Source of the DNA: Alteromonas naphthalenivorans
GTDB lineage: Bacteria > Pseudomonadota > Gammaproteobacteria > Enterobacterales > Alteromonadaceae
DNA length: 64,000 bases
Reading direction: 5' to 3'
Assembly: GCF_000213655.1 (NCBI RefSeq)
Contig: NC_015554.1
Location: 1,364,001-1,428,000 of the forward strand
Under the pieces are notes generated by a model. It ran no database searches. It was not told where the DNA came from and saw only the letters and a program-made list of their open reading frames with translations. Shown here one piece after another: positions 25,985-35,900 of this stretch (positions are counted from its first letter, which is position 1; each line of letters opens with the position of its first letter). Made by a program: the position numbers and the translations under genes.

Positions 25985-28900
25985 GCTTGTCTAACCGTGA
26001 AGCATCCACAAGTGCTTCGCAATTGCTAAATGTGCCAGCCATGCCCCTAAAAGGAAGGCATTTAATTGAAGCCAGCGCGGGCACGGGTAAAACCTATAAC
26101 ATCACCCGCTTGTACTTACGCTTATTGTTAGAGAAAAAGCTTAATGTAAAAGAAATTTTGGTGATGACCTTCACCAAAGCGGCCACCGAAGAAATTAAAG
26201 GCCGTGTAGCCAAAACGCTGCGAGAAGCCTCCGCGTTTTGGGAAGCGTGTTTAGACGTTAATGACATTAATACAGCTAGTGCCAGTGCTGGTAATGATAG
26301 CGCTAGTATCGACAATGACGATGTAAAGGAAAGCGCTGACCTAGCTGCGCTATTAAACAGTGCCGATCCTGTCTATGCCCACCTCTATAGGGCCTGTTCA
26401 CCGAAAGACAGTTTGGCCCTGCTAAAAGCTGCGCAATTAGAACTTGATGATGCGTCAGTCTTCACTATTCATGGCTTTTGCCAGCATGTGATTGGGCAAT
26501 TAGCGTTTAATAGTGGTTTTGCAATGGCGCTGAACTTAAGTAAAGACACTAACGATCTCTATTTGCAAGCAACACAGGATTGGATAAGAAAAGTCTCCCA
26601 AAATGAAGACGACTTCATGTTGTTGGCGGAACAAGGCTGGCATGTGCCAGACAACCTATTAAAAGAATTCTCATCAAGCGTAAGAAGTGCGCTTACGCCG
26701 GTTTTGCTAGATGAAGAAACCATAGAAAAAGCGTTTATCGCTGGCCTGCACGAAAACGAGAGTACTGCGCCTGCACAGTTTACCTTTCATTATAATAATA
26801 TTGTGGATAACGAAGCGCTTATTCACGCTCAACTACTTAAAAAACCTGATCATAAAGCGGTGCGTACACCTGAACTTGCTGCGCTCAAATCTTGGCTTGA
26901 AAGCGGTGAATATGAGCCGCTACCGGCAGAAGGAGCCGCGTTTCTTGATGGTCGTCGGTTTGGTAGAAATAAGTCTGGGGTAAAAGAAATTCTTGCACCC
27001 ATTAAAGGCTTTGCCGATGCGATATTAGCAGCATGCAAAGACAAGCAAGATAATCTCGATAAAATTCCCGTTTTTACCCTAATCAACGATGCCATTAGCT
27101 TTATTAAAAGCAACGTAGCGGCGCAAAAGCAGCAACTTGGGGTTATCGACTTTGACGACCTTATTCGTATGCTCGCCGATGAAGTGGTTAAGCCTGATAA
27201 TAGCTTAGTACCTGAGCTTAGAAAGAAATTCCCCGTTGCGTTAATTGATGAATTTCAAGATACCGATGCCAAGCAATACGCTATTTTAGATGCGGTCTAT
27301 CCCAAAGCATCTATTCACGGTAGTGATGTTAGCGCTAAAGAAGATACGGGTTTCGAAACAGGCGCTGGCAATTCGAAAAGCGAAAACGCGCTTCTGATGA
27401 TTGGCGATCCCAAACAAGCGATTTACCGCTTCAGGGGCGGCGACATATTTACTTATTTAAAAGCAGGGCAGCAGGCCGATTATCGCTGGGTAATGAACAC
27501 CAACTGGCGTTCGGTCGCCGGTATGGTGAAGGCCTATAACCGTCTTTTTTATGGCGCGCCGGTTCCGCAAGCCCCCGTTCTACAAGAGCCTGATCTACAA
27601 GAGTCTGATCTACAAAAGCTAGGCACACAAGCGCCTAGCCCTAGAGATGTGTTCGGCTTTAATATTCAATACAATCCGGTCGAATTTACACCCAAAGCCG
27701 CGGCAGCAACGCATCCACTTAACGATCCTAATGACGAACGTGATGCAATGAATTACGTGAGCTTCAGCTTAGATGAAAAAAGTGATGCGAATACGCTACG
27801 CCGTGGTTTAGCGCAATGGATAGCGCAAGAGATTTACCGTTTGTTTAACGAGGTGACTTTTGTAGATGAAAAGGATCCCACTAAACCCGCTAGACCGGTT
27901 AAACCTGCCGATATTGCCATACTGGTAAAAAACCGTAATGAAGCTTCCGTCATTAAATATGTATTACAGCAACAGGGTTTAGCCTGCGTTTATTTAAGCG
28001 ATAGAAGTAATTTATTTGCCACCCCCGAGGCTAAAGATGTGCTGCGCTTACTTAATGGTGTGTGGCACAACACAGATACCAGCAAGGTGGCCTCAAGTTT
28101 AGCTTCACCTTTATGGGGGTACACACCGCAAACCCTAGTCAATTTGTTGTATCACGAAGACGATGCGCTATGGGATGAAGCCTATGACAAGGTTACCTCA
28201 CTACGTGATATGTGGCTTCAAAAAGGCTGCATGAGCGTACTGCTGCACTTAATGCAAGAGAATTACACACCATATGGTTCAGAAGTAGAGCGCGCGCTTA
28301 CTAATTACCAACATTTAGCGGAAACCTTAGAAAAAGCGGGGGCAACCCATCAGCGCCCCGAGCAATTACTTGATTGGTTACACAAGCAAATTCATCAGCC
28401 TGAAAGTGATGAAGAAATGACGCTAAGACTTGAAAGTGACAGCCAGTTAATACGCTTGGTTACCCAGCACGGGTCTAAGGGCTTAGAGTACCCCATTGTG
28501 TTTGTTCCCTTTGCTACGGGTTACCGAGACCCAGCGAAAAGTGGAAAGTCGTACTCGCAAATATTCACCTATTACGATGAACAGAGCCAAGAATTGCAGC
28601 TGCAATTAGGACGCACTAATACGGCAATTGAACGGGTACGCAAAGAGGGCGACGCTGAAGAAATGCGATTAGCCTATGTAGCCGTTACCCGTGCAGCTCA
28701 TCGCTGTTATATGGGCGTATTACCACTAGACGGACATGAAAAAACCGCCTTGGCCCACGCTCTTAACATTAATGACGATGAAGGTCGTGATTGGGGCACC
28801 ATGCTAGACGCGATTGCTCGTGAACCCGATGCTCACGCTACTCACATTAGTGCTGATTCGATGGCGCATGAGTACTCAAGCTTTGACAGTACAGAAACGG

Positions 28901-30078
28901 TTGTCCCCTTAAATACGCTAACGTTTGCAGGTACAAGCAGCGAAGATTGGCGGTTATATTCTTTCTCGGCCATTAGCCGCATGACGGTGATGTCAGCAAG
29001 CCAAGCAGTAAAAGATGTTAGCCAAACAGTACCCAGCATACCCGTTATGCAAACCGTGCGAGACGAAGAGATAACATCAGATGATGGTTTTGAGGTTAAC
29101 TCTGCTGAGGTTGTTTCTCAGAACCAAATACGCTTTACCTTACAAAAAGGGGCGAGCGCCGGTAATTTATTGCATGACTTACTCGAGCTAAATGACTTTT
29201 CTGCGCCTGATTGGAATGAAAACGGCGCTGAACTTGCCGTTCGATTTGGTTTAGAAGCATCGCGTACAGACGATTTGTATAACTGGTTAGACGAAGTGCT
29301 AGCTACGCCATTGGGTACAAAGCAGGCGCCGAGTCATTTAACCTTATCAGACCTTTCACTACCGCAAACCCTTCGGGAAGCGGAGTTTTATTTTCCCATG
29401 AACGAAAGTAAATGGAGCGAACTAAAGCACATATTATTCGAACATAGAAAGTCTGTGGCAAAGCAGCTTGCACTAGATAACAGTGGCGAATCTGCCACAA
29501 TTTTATCTATATCAGAACCTATTACAGCAGAGCCTGTTCCGTCTTTAATGATGTCGGCCCTTGAAGGCATGATGCACGGTTTTATCGACTTAATATTTAC
29601 CTATGAAGGTAAGTACTATGTTGCCGATTATAAATCTACGTGGCTAGGCGACAGTGTGTCTCACTATATGCCTCAAGCATTAAACGCTAATAATCAGCAC
29701 CATCTATATGACTTGCAGTATTTAATCTATTGCTTAGCACTACATAGATACTTAAAGAATGCCATTGTTGACTATACGCCCGAAGCGCATTTTGGAGGCG
29801 TGTATTATTTGTATTTGCGAGGCATGCACCCAAGCAATACGAACGGGGAGGGCGTCTTTTTCACGCCCATAGATAGCGCAACGCTACAGGCATTGGATCG
29901 CTTATTTTCAGGCTCAGAGATTGCACCAGAGATTGCAGACGAAGGCATAGACGTCATCGACGACAAAGAAGAAGAAAAAGAACCTTCAGGAAAAACGGTT
30001 TCTAGCGAAGCGCTTTCAAACAAGCAAGGCTTAAATGACCCGTCAGCCGATGCAGTGCAAGGGGAGTTGGACTTATGA
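25981..30078 (+). CDS. recB: Exodeoxyribonuclease V beta subunit RecB
   Basis: 1365 residues. UvrD-type SF1 3'-to-5' helicase with Walker A ASAGTGKT (31-38), FTKAATEEIKGR, the DFDDLI and IDEFQDTD Walker B region, GDPKQAIYRFRGGD, the HGSKGLEYPIVF motif and VAVTRAAHR. The C-terminal nuclease domain carries the metal motif GFIDLIF followed by DYKS (near 1200-1220). It drives unwinding and degrades both strands in RecBCD. Low-complexity inserts occur near 94-117 (Ser/Ala/Asp) and 527-555 (repeated LQEPDLQESDLQ). It starts inside the recC stop (ATGA) and ends inside the recD start. Confidence 0.95.
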   Translation: MSLSNREASTSASQLLNVPAMPLKGRHLIEASAGTGKTYNITRLYLRLLLEKKLNVKEILVMTFTKAATEEIKGRVAKTLREASAFWEACLDVNDINTASASAGNDSASIDNDDVKESADLAALLNSADPVYAHLYRACSPKDSLALLKAAQLELDDASVFTIHGFCQHVIGQLAFNSGFAMALNLSKDTNDLYLQATQDWIRKVSQNEDDFMLLAEQGWHVPDNLLKEFSSSVRSALTPVLLDEETIEKAFIAGLHENESTAPAQFTFHYNNIVDNEALIHAQLLKKPDHKAVRTPELAALKSWLESGEYEPLPAEGAAFLDGRRFGRNKSGVKEILAPIKGFADAILAACKDKQDNLDKIPVFTLINDAISFIKSNVAAQKQQLGVIDFDDLIRMLADEVVKPDNSLVPELRKKFPVALIDEFQDTDAKQYAILDAVYPKASIHGSDVSAKEDTGFETGAGNSKSENALLMIGDPKQAIYRFRGGDIFTYLKAGQQADYRWVMNTNWRSVAGMVKAYNRLFYGAPVPQAPVLQEPDLQESDLQKLGTQAPSPRDVFGFNIQYNPVEFTPKAAAATHPLNDPNDERDAMNYVSFSLDEKSDANTLRRGLAQWIAQEIYRLFNEVTFVDEKDPTKPARPVKPADIAILVKNRNEASVIKYVLQQQGLACVYLSDRSNLFATPEAKDVLRLLNGVWHNTDTSKVASSLASPLWGYTPQTLVNLLYHEDDALWDEAYDKVTSLRDMWLQKGCMSVLLHLMQENYTPYGSEVERALTNYQHLAETLEKAGATHQRPEQLLDWLHKQIHQPESDEEMTLRLESDSQLIRLVTQHGSKGLEYPIVFVPFATGYRDPAKSGKSYSQIFTYYDEQSQELQLQLGRTNTAIERVRKEGDAEEMRLAYVAVTRAAHRCYMGVLPLDGHEKTALAHALNINDDEGRDWGTMLDAIAREPDAHATHISADSMAHEYSSFDSTETVVPLNTLTFAGTSSEDWRLYSFSAISRMTVMSASQAVKDVSQTVPSIPVMQTVRDEEITSDDGFEVNSAEVVSQNQIRFTLQKGASAGNLLHDLLELNDFSAPDWNENGAELAVRFGLEASRTDDLYNWLDEVLATPLGTKQAPSHLTLSDLSLPQTLREAEFYFPMNESKWSELKHILFEHRKSVAKQLALDNSGESATILSISEPITAEPVPSLMMSALEGMMHGFIDLIFTYEGKYYVADYKSTWLGDSVSHYMPQALNANNQHHLYDLQYLIYCLALHRYLKNAIVDYTPEAHFGGVYYLYLRGMHPSNTNGEGVFFTPIDSATLQALDRLFSGSEIAPEIADEGIDVIDDKEEEKEPSGKTVSSEALSNKQGLNDPSADAVQGELDL

Positions 30079-32234
30079 TAAATAGTCACGAGTACTTAGA
30101 ACAACTTTTCGGCATTGAAGCTATCGATCGTTTTGTGGCACTGGAGTTTGCGCATTGCGAAAGCCTAACCGACGCTGAACAGGTTATTTGGTTACACCTG
30201 TTGGTAACGTTGTCATTTATGCAGCGCAGCGGTCATAGTTGCTTGTTACTCACTGAAGTCGCGGGAGCTCGGTTGTTTGTTGAGCCCCTTCTCGAATCAG
30301 AAGCCGAATCAGAAGCCGAATTAGAAGCCAAATTAGAAACTGATTCCGAACAGGAACAAGAACGTGAATTAGAAATCGACCCTGATTCACGACCTTGGAT
30401 CGAATCTGAGCCTCAATCTGCTCAGGTATTGTATGTACAACCTGAACCTACAACATCAGATTCAGTTACGTCATCTCGTAAATTAGGCTACAAATTTCCT
30501 GGCCTTACCGAAATGATCAGTGTAATTAAAAAGGCACTGGGCAGTGAAAAGGATGACAAAAATAACAAGATATCCCCGCTATTTGTGTATCAATCAGGCA
30601 AATTGTATAGCCGGCGCTACTATAACTTTGAACAAGAGATAGCCGCCAGTATCGCTAATCGAACTCATATCACAGCGCTAAGTGAAGACGGGCTATCACG
30701 GGTTAAAGCCTTGTGGCCAGCAATGTTTCCAACCAACACCATTGATGAGCAAGATTGGCAACAAGTTGCGGTGGCCAAAAGTTTAGTGCAACAATTTAGT
30801 GTTATTAACGGTGGCCCTGGCACAGGGAAAACCTACACCGTACTCAGGCTGTTATTAGCGCTTCAAGCGTGTAACCAGAATGAACGCATAGTACTAGCCG
30901 CCCCAACAGGTAAAGCGCAGCAGCGCATGACCGAGTCTATTGTGAGTAATTTGGAAACCTTACGGGGTAAGGTGGATGACAAATTATTAAATAGTGTACC
31001 TACTGATGCTGTCACATTACATAGGTTGTTAGGTCTACGTGAACACACCATCGCCACACGCTATAATCAGCACAACCCGCTTATGCTTGATGTGCTTATA
31101 GTGGATGAAGCGTCCATGGTAGATTTGGCACTCATGGCTAGAATTATTCGCGCTCTACCGCCTCGTGCGCGTTTGTATTTTATTGGTGATGCCGATCAAC
31201 TGCCTGCTGTAGAGTTGGGGAATGTACTTGAGCAACTTGTGCACGATAGCGACGAAGCAGAGTTTGCCGAAATGGGTATATCTGAAAATAACCTAGGCGC
31301 AGTGACTAGCGAACTACGTCAGCACATCGCTACCCTCTGTCCACATCTGCCTTTACTTCCGCTCAACGAAAATGCCAAAACCTGGGTACATACCCTTCAA
31401 GCCCCTCAGCGATTTAAAGGGCAGGTAGCTGAAGTTGCCACCGCTATTCAGGCAGGAAAAAGCAAGCAGGCGCTTGATGCTATGCATTCAGATGCTGCCA
31501 CAGAAAAGCTACTCACAGAAAACGCTTCCAGCCAAAAGCCTAAAAACCTAAGCGACAAAAATCGCTGGCTACAAGATGGTGTATTTATACAACCTGAAAG
31601 TAAGTTCACAATCAGCGCGTTAAAAAAGTTAGCACAAGAAAGTTACGAACCTGTGTTTCAAGCGCAAAGCGCGAAAGAAGCCCTTAGTTTGCTCAATCGC
31701 GTGCGATGGTTGACCCCGATACGAAAAGGCGACATGGGTGTAGAAGGATTAAATGCATTGGTGTTCGATGCGATTAAACACAATATCAAACGCCGCGAAG
31801 GTTTTTTCTACCAAGGCCAGCCCATTATGATTGTGAAAAACAATCATCCACAGCGCTTATCAAATGGTGAGGTGGGTATTATCTGGCCTGATTTTAATGG
31901 AAAGCTATTGGCTTGGTTTGAAACTCAAGACGGCAACCTACGTTCAATTTCGTTATCTCGGGTTCCTGCGTTTGAAACGGTATTTGCAATGACAATACAT
32001 AAATCGCAAGGCTCAGAATTTAAATACGTGGTGTTATTACTGCCTAAACCGGAAAGTGAAAAAGCCGCAGGGTTGTTTCATCGGGGCCTAGTGTACACCG
32101 GCCTAACGCGGGCGAAAGAAGGATGTTTGATTATCGCGAACACCACCACATTTAGCGCTATGGTAGAACGGCGAGATAAGCGTTTTTCAGGTTTATCAGA
32201 AGCGATTAAGATGTGCGTTTTAGAAGGTGAATAA
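30075..32234 (+). CDS. recD: Exodeoxyribonuclease V alpha subunit RecD
   Basis: 719 residues. SF1 5'-to-3' helicase with Walker A GGPGTGKTYT (near 246), LAAPTGKAQQRM, Walker B VDEASMVD, GDADQLPAVELG, and the C-terminal MTIHKSQGSEF and VYTGLTRAKEG motifs. It is the fast motor of RecBCD. It is longer than E. coli RecD (608), partly because of an acidic Glu/Ser/Ala repeat insert near residues 73-115 and a Lys/Asn-rich stretch near 475-500. The start overlaps recB by 4 bases (ATGA). Confidence 0.93.
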   Translation: MINSHEYLEQLFGIEAIDRFVALEFAHCESLTDAEQVIWLHLLVTLSFMQRSGHSCLLLTEVAGARLFVEPLLESEAESEAELEAKLETDSEQEQERELEIDPDSRPWIESEPQSAQVLYVQPEPTTSDSVTSSRKLGYKFPGLTEMISVIKKALGSEKDDKNNKISPLFVYQSGKLYSRRYYNFEQEIAASIANRTHITALSEDGLSRVKALWPAMFPTNTIDEQDWQQVAVAKSLVQQFSVINGGPGTGKTYTVLRLLLALQACNQNERIVLAAPTGKAQQRMTESIVSNLETLRGKVDDKLLNSVPTDAVTLHRLLGLREHTIATRYNQHNPLMLDVLIVDEASMVDLALMARIIRALPPRARLYFIGDADQLPAVELGNVLEQLVHDSDEAEFAEMGISENNLGAVTSELRQHIATLCPHLPLLPLNENAKTWVHTLQAPQRFKGQVAEVATAIQAGKSKQALDAMHSDAATEKLLTENASSQKPKNLSDKNRWLQDGVFIQPESKFTISALKKLAQESYEPVFQAQSAKEALSLLNRVRWLTPIRKGDMGVEGLNALVFDAIKHNIKRREGFFYQGQPIMIVKNNHPQRLSNGEVGIIWPDFNGKLLAWFETQDGNLRSISLSRVPAFETVFAMTIHKSQGSEFKYVVLLLPKPESEKAAGLFHRGLVYTGLTRAKEGCLIIANTTTFSAMVERRDKRFSGLSEAIKMCVLEGE

Positions 32235-32382
32235 CGTGTTGCCGTCTACCGTTAGCGTTCCTAAAGAAACCGAGAATAAGCTGCTGACAACTCGAAAAAA
32301 GTAGCGCCAGTAGCTAATAGCGCAGCCTTAGTAAGAAATACCATTTTTGCTGATCTGTCTGCGCGTCGCTTTATGTCTTTAA

Positions 32383-32808
32383 TTATACTGGGGTGAAGTA
32401 ACATAACCCGTGTTCCTGAATGTCTCTGGGCTTTTTTGCCAGTAGGTATATGCGAAGTGCTGACGTGAAGCGCAGCATGCCATTTTCCGCGCTTATAAAT
32501 TGTGAAGGTAGCGTGGTTGCATTGCCATTCACGTTATTGACGCCTAGGGGAAGCTGGCCTGAACAAATCGTAAAATAAGCTAGTCCCCCCATATCTACCC
32601 ATCCTAATAAATTGTCAGGTTTAACAATGAAGCTGTTGTGAGTGAGTAGGTCTGCGTGAAAAGTAATACTCGCACCAAAGACTGGCTTGCTCGCCACCGC
32701 AATATCCGCATTAGGGCTTAAGCTAAGTTTATACAAGCCATGATGTTCAGGATGAATGTCGTGGTTTGTATTGCTGTTATTTACTAGCGAGAGCATACAC
32801 GTAGTCAT
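32383..32808 (-). CDS. Hypothetical protein, 141 aa
   Basis: A soluble protein with alternating hydrophobic strands (LYKLSLSP, SFIVKPDNLLGWVDMGGLAYFTI), suggesting a beta-rich fold. There is no signal peptide, membrane helix or motif I recognise. It lies between recD and a large membrane-protein gene, on the opposite strand to both, with its own AT-rich upstream region. Coding is supported by length and even composition only. Confidence 0.55.
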   Translation of the reverse strand: MTTCMLSLVNNSNTNHDIHPEHHGLYKLSLSPNADIAVASKPVFGASITFHADLLTHNSFIVKPDNLLGWVDMGGLAYFTICSGQLPLGVNNVNGNATTLPSQFISAENGMLRFTSALRIYLLAKKPRDIQEHGLCYFTPV

Positions 32809-32973
32809 GTTGGTTTCGGGATAGCTGTAGTGTGGTTTATGTCAGGCAAAATAGCGTTGATATGGATCAAAACGGGTTAAATCTCTGTTTATCGCTTAAG
32901 TCGTCATAAATAAACTGTTTAAAAAATGTACAAATTTGGTTGTGTGAGCCATACTTATTTATCTTAATTCGAC

Positions 32974-35900
32974 ATGGATGTATGGATTATGCACACAGGC
33001 AGACATGAAGCCCTCAAACGTTACAGCCTACTTTTGCTCATTGCTATTTTGGTGGGCTCTGCATACTACTTTCTTCGAATTCAACAGAATGAAATTCAGC
33101 AAAACCATGGTTACCTGCGGCAATTAAATGAGGCGGGCAAGAGCCTACAGCAGTCTATTGATATGCTTTTAACAAGCGTGAAAGAGGAGTTTAAGCCTCA
33201 AGAAACTAAAAACGAAAGTGGAAATGAGAGCCACAATAGCAATGAAAAAGTCAGTGAGTTTAAAAAGCGTATTAGTTCGAATGAAAACTTTAAACACCTT
33301 GTGATAGTGAATAGTACCACTAAAAATGAAGTAGAAAATGATGTTAGTACCGAAGAACCCACCAGGGTCGAAGCAAATAAAGTTAACAGCGAATTTGACG
33401 CAAAATCTCGTATTTTTAAAGTTCATGTAGCGCATAACACGGTAACAGTGCCCATCGCTGACCTTATCTCGAATCATTTAAGCCCGTTTCCATTGCTGGT
33501 GATCAGTGATGAGAATGGAGAGGTCATTGCGGAAAAAAGACATAGTAATTTCGCAAAAGCGCTGTCTGATCTTCGCTTTTCAAACGTAGAAGAATTACTG
33601 GGCAAACAAGAAAATAATGAAACGGGTAGTAAAGGTAATCTAAAGGCGAGTGATTCTGTAGATAGGCAAATTGCTGGGCTATACCTTCGGGTTTATCGGC
33701 AACCCATTACAATAACTGGCTTAAACACTGGAGGTGAAGACGACGCAACGACGCTCTACCTGCTAGCTTTCGTAGAAAAAAAAGAAGTGGTCCTCAATAA
33801 CCTTAAAATTGGTAACAATACAGCGTTATGGATAGTACTCTTTTTAACACTGCTCGTTGCTACACTTCCTATTCTTAAAATTCAGTACTGTGCTCCCACC
33901 TATAGCTATACGCGTTCTGATGTTACCCAATGTATTTTAGGGTTATTTATTTTAGTTGGAGTTGCCACGATTGCGATAAGCGATCAGCTTTTTTTTAGAT
34001 ATTGGCTTCAACAAAAGACCCTAGATTCCACACATATACACAAAATGATAAGTTCAGATTTCGATAAAGAGTTATCGGAACTGTTGTTATTAGATTCTCG
34101 TTATTTTAAGAGAAGCCAAAGTGATGTCATTTCAGGCTGTGTAGATTCAGGCGGTAGCGAGAATAGTGTCAACGTGACTGATTTATTGAATTGCTCGCTT
34201 ATTAATGAGCAATCAGTAGCTGATACCAGCGCTTATTTTATTGAAAACTGGTTCTTGCTTGGCAAAAGCGGTGTGGTGAGTCGCTATAAAGAGAACAGGC
34301 CTGACATGATTTTTCGCCCGCATAAAAACCTTCATAACTTTAAAAAAACACCTCTAAATGAACGTGAGTACTATAAACGAGCGTGGAATGGAGGTCTGTG
34401 GCGCCTAGACATACAGCTTGTTGGTAAATTTCACTATAACACTACAAGGCGAAAAGTTTGCTGTGAAAAATTGCTTGAATCAACTAACGCTATACCCCAG
34501 CAATTTTTCATTGAACGAATACGCAATATCGATGATGCAAGGTTTAATAGCCAATTGGTTTTCGAACATATCGATAAAGATGGGGAAAATGGCACCGGCG
34601 AAATAACCAAGCGTGTAAGCTCTATAGGTACGCTACTGACCAGCTTAAATCAGCGCGTAATGCCGAAAAATATAGGGTATGCCGTTATCGACCAAGTGGG
34701 GAAAGTGCTCTACCACAGTAACGAAGAGCGAAGTTTAGTGGAGAATTTCGTGGCTGAAAACGGACACGATTTACAGCTTTTAACGACGCTATCCAACTTA
34801 CAGAATATAGACATTGACCAGCCCGCGCAGCTCCAGTTAGATTATGGCGGAGAAGAACACAGCATGGTTATTGGGCCATTGCACTCTACCATACCTGAAT
34901 GGGCGCTTGTGGTGTTCTACAACCAAGAAGAAGCGTCGCAGGTTAATATGCTTCTGGTGTTTCTAGCAGTTATCCTTTACTTAACCCTGTTAATTCCCTT
35001 AGTACTAATTAGCCGATACATTAGCTCACAAGGTGTGTGGGCGCGTTTGTTTCATTATCAGTACGATGATGAAAATACCGCTATACCTAACCCAAATAGC
35101 ACTACACCTAACGCAAATGTCATAGGGGGAGAGCGTAAAACTTATCGCTGGTTGGCCTTATGGATTTGGTCTGCTTGCGCTATGCAAATTTTCACCATTG
35201 GCATTATCGATACCGTTATTCCACGGTTGGCCTTTTTGTCTTTTACGTTAACGTTCATGCTCATCATTTTGCAATTTATCTTTGTGCCCGTTGAAATAGA
35301 GGGTAAGAAATTATCATTAAAGGCTTTAGCATGGCGATACGTAAGCACGCCTGGTTTATTAGTTCGAATGCCGTTCTTTATTCCGTTGGTTTGCTTCGCC
35401 TCGCTGTCATTACTGCTTTTATCGGGAGTTTTCACTAATACTGAAAACAGCCATGTATCTCACTCAAGCTACGATTCGCTGTTTTTTCCGCTATTAGGGA
35501 TCGGATTATTTTTGTTCTCTACCTGCTTAATGTGGATAAAATCAGTCCGCGAGGGAATTGCTGTTCAATCAGATAAAAAACCCAGTAGTTTGTCTGAGTT
35601 GAGTAGTCGCGTGCCGAACAGTTACATTTGGTATTTAGCGGGATGCATTTATCTTGTTACGGTTGTACCTACGGTTCTATTAGTGAATAGCGTAAATAGC
35701 TACATGCTAGAAGGGCAGGCAACCTTCCAGAACCAACATCTATTAGAGATGCAGCAACATGTCTCATTGGAAAGCCAGCAGTATCGAGCATTAATGTATC
35801 AAGAGCCATTGAGCGCAAGAGACGGGCTACCAGCTGCTAACCCCGAGATCCCCTTCAAGACCATATTCCCGGCATTAGAACGAGAGAATTGGGTAACATT

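Noticed and set aside
30286..30420. Tandem short repeats in recD as a possible CRISPR or regulatory repeat
   Set aside because: They stay in frame, encode an acidic low-complexity insert and have no spacers.
22367..32234. RecCBD as part of a defence island
   Set aside because: No restriction, toxin or phage-defence gene flanks it; it reads as the ordinary housekeeping operon.
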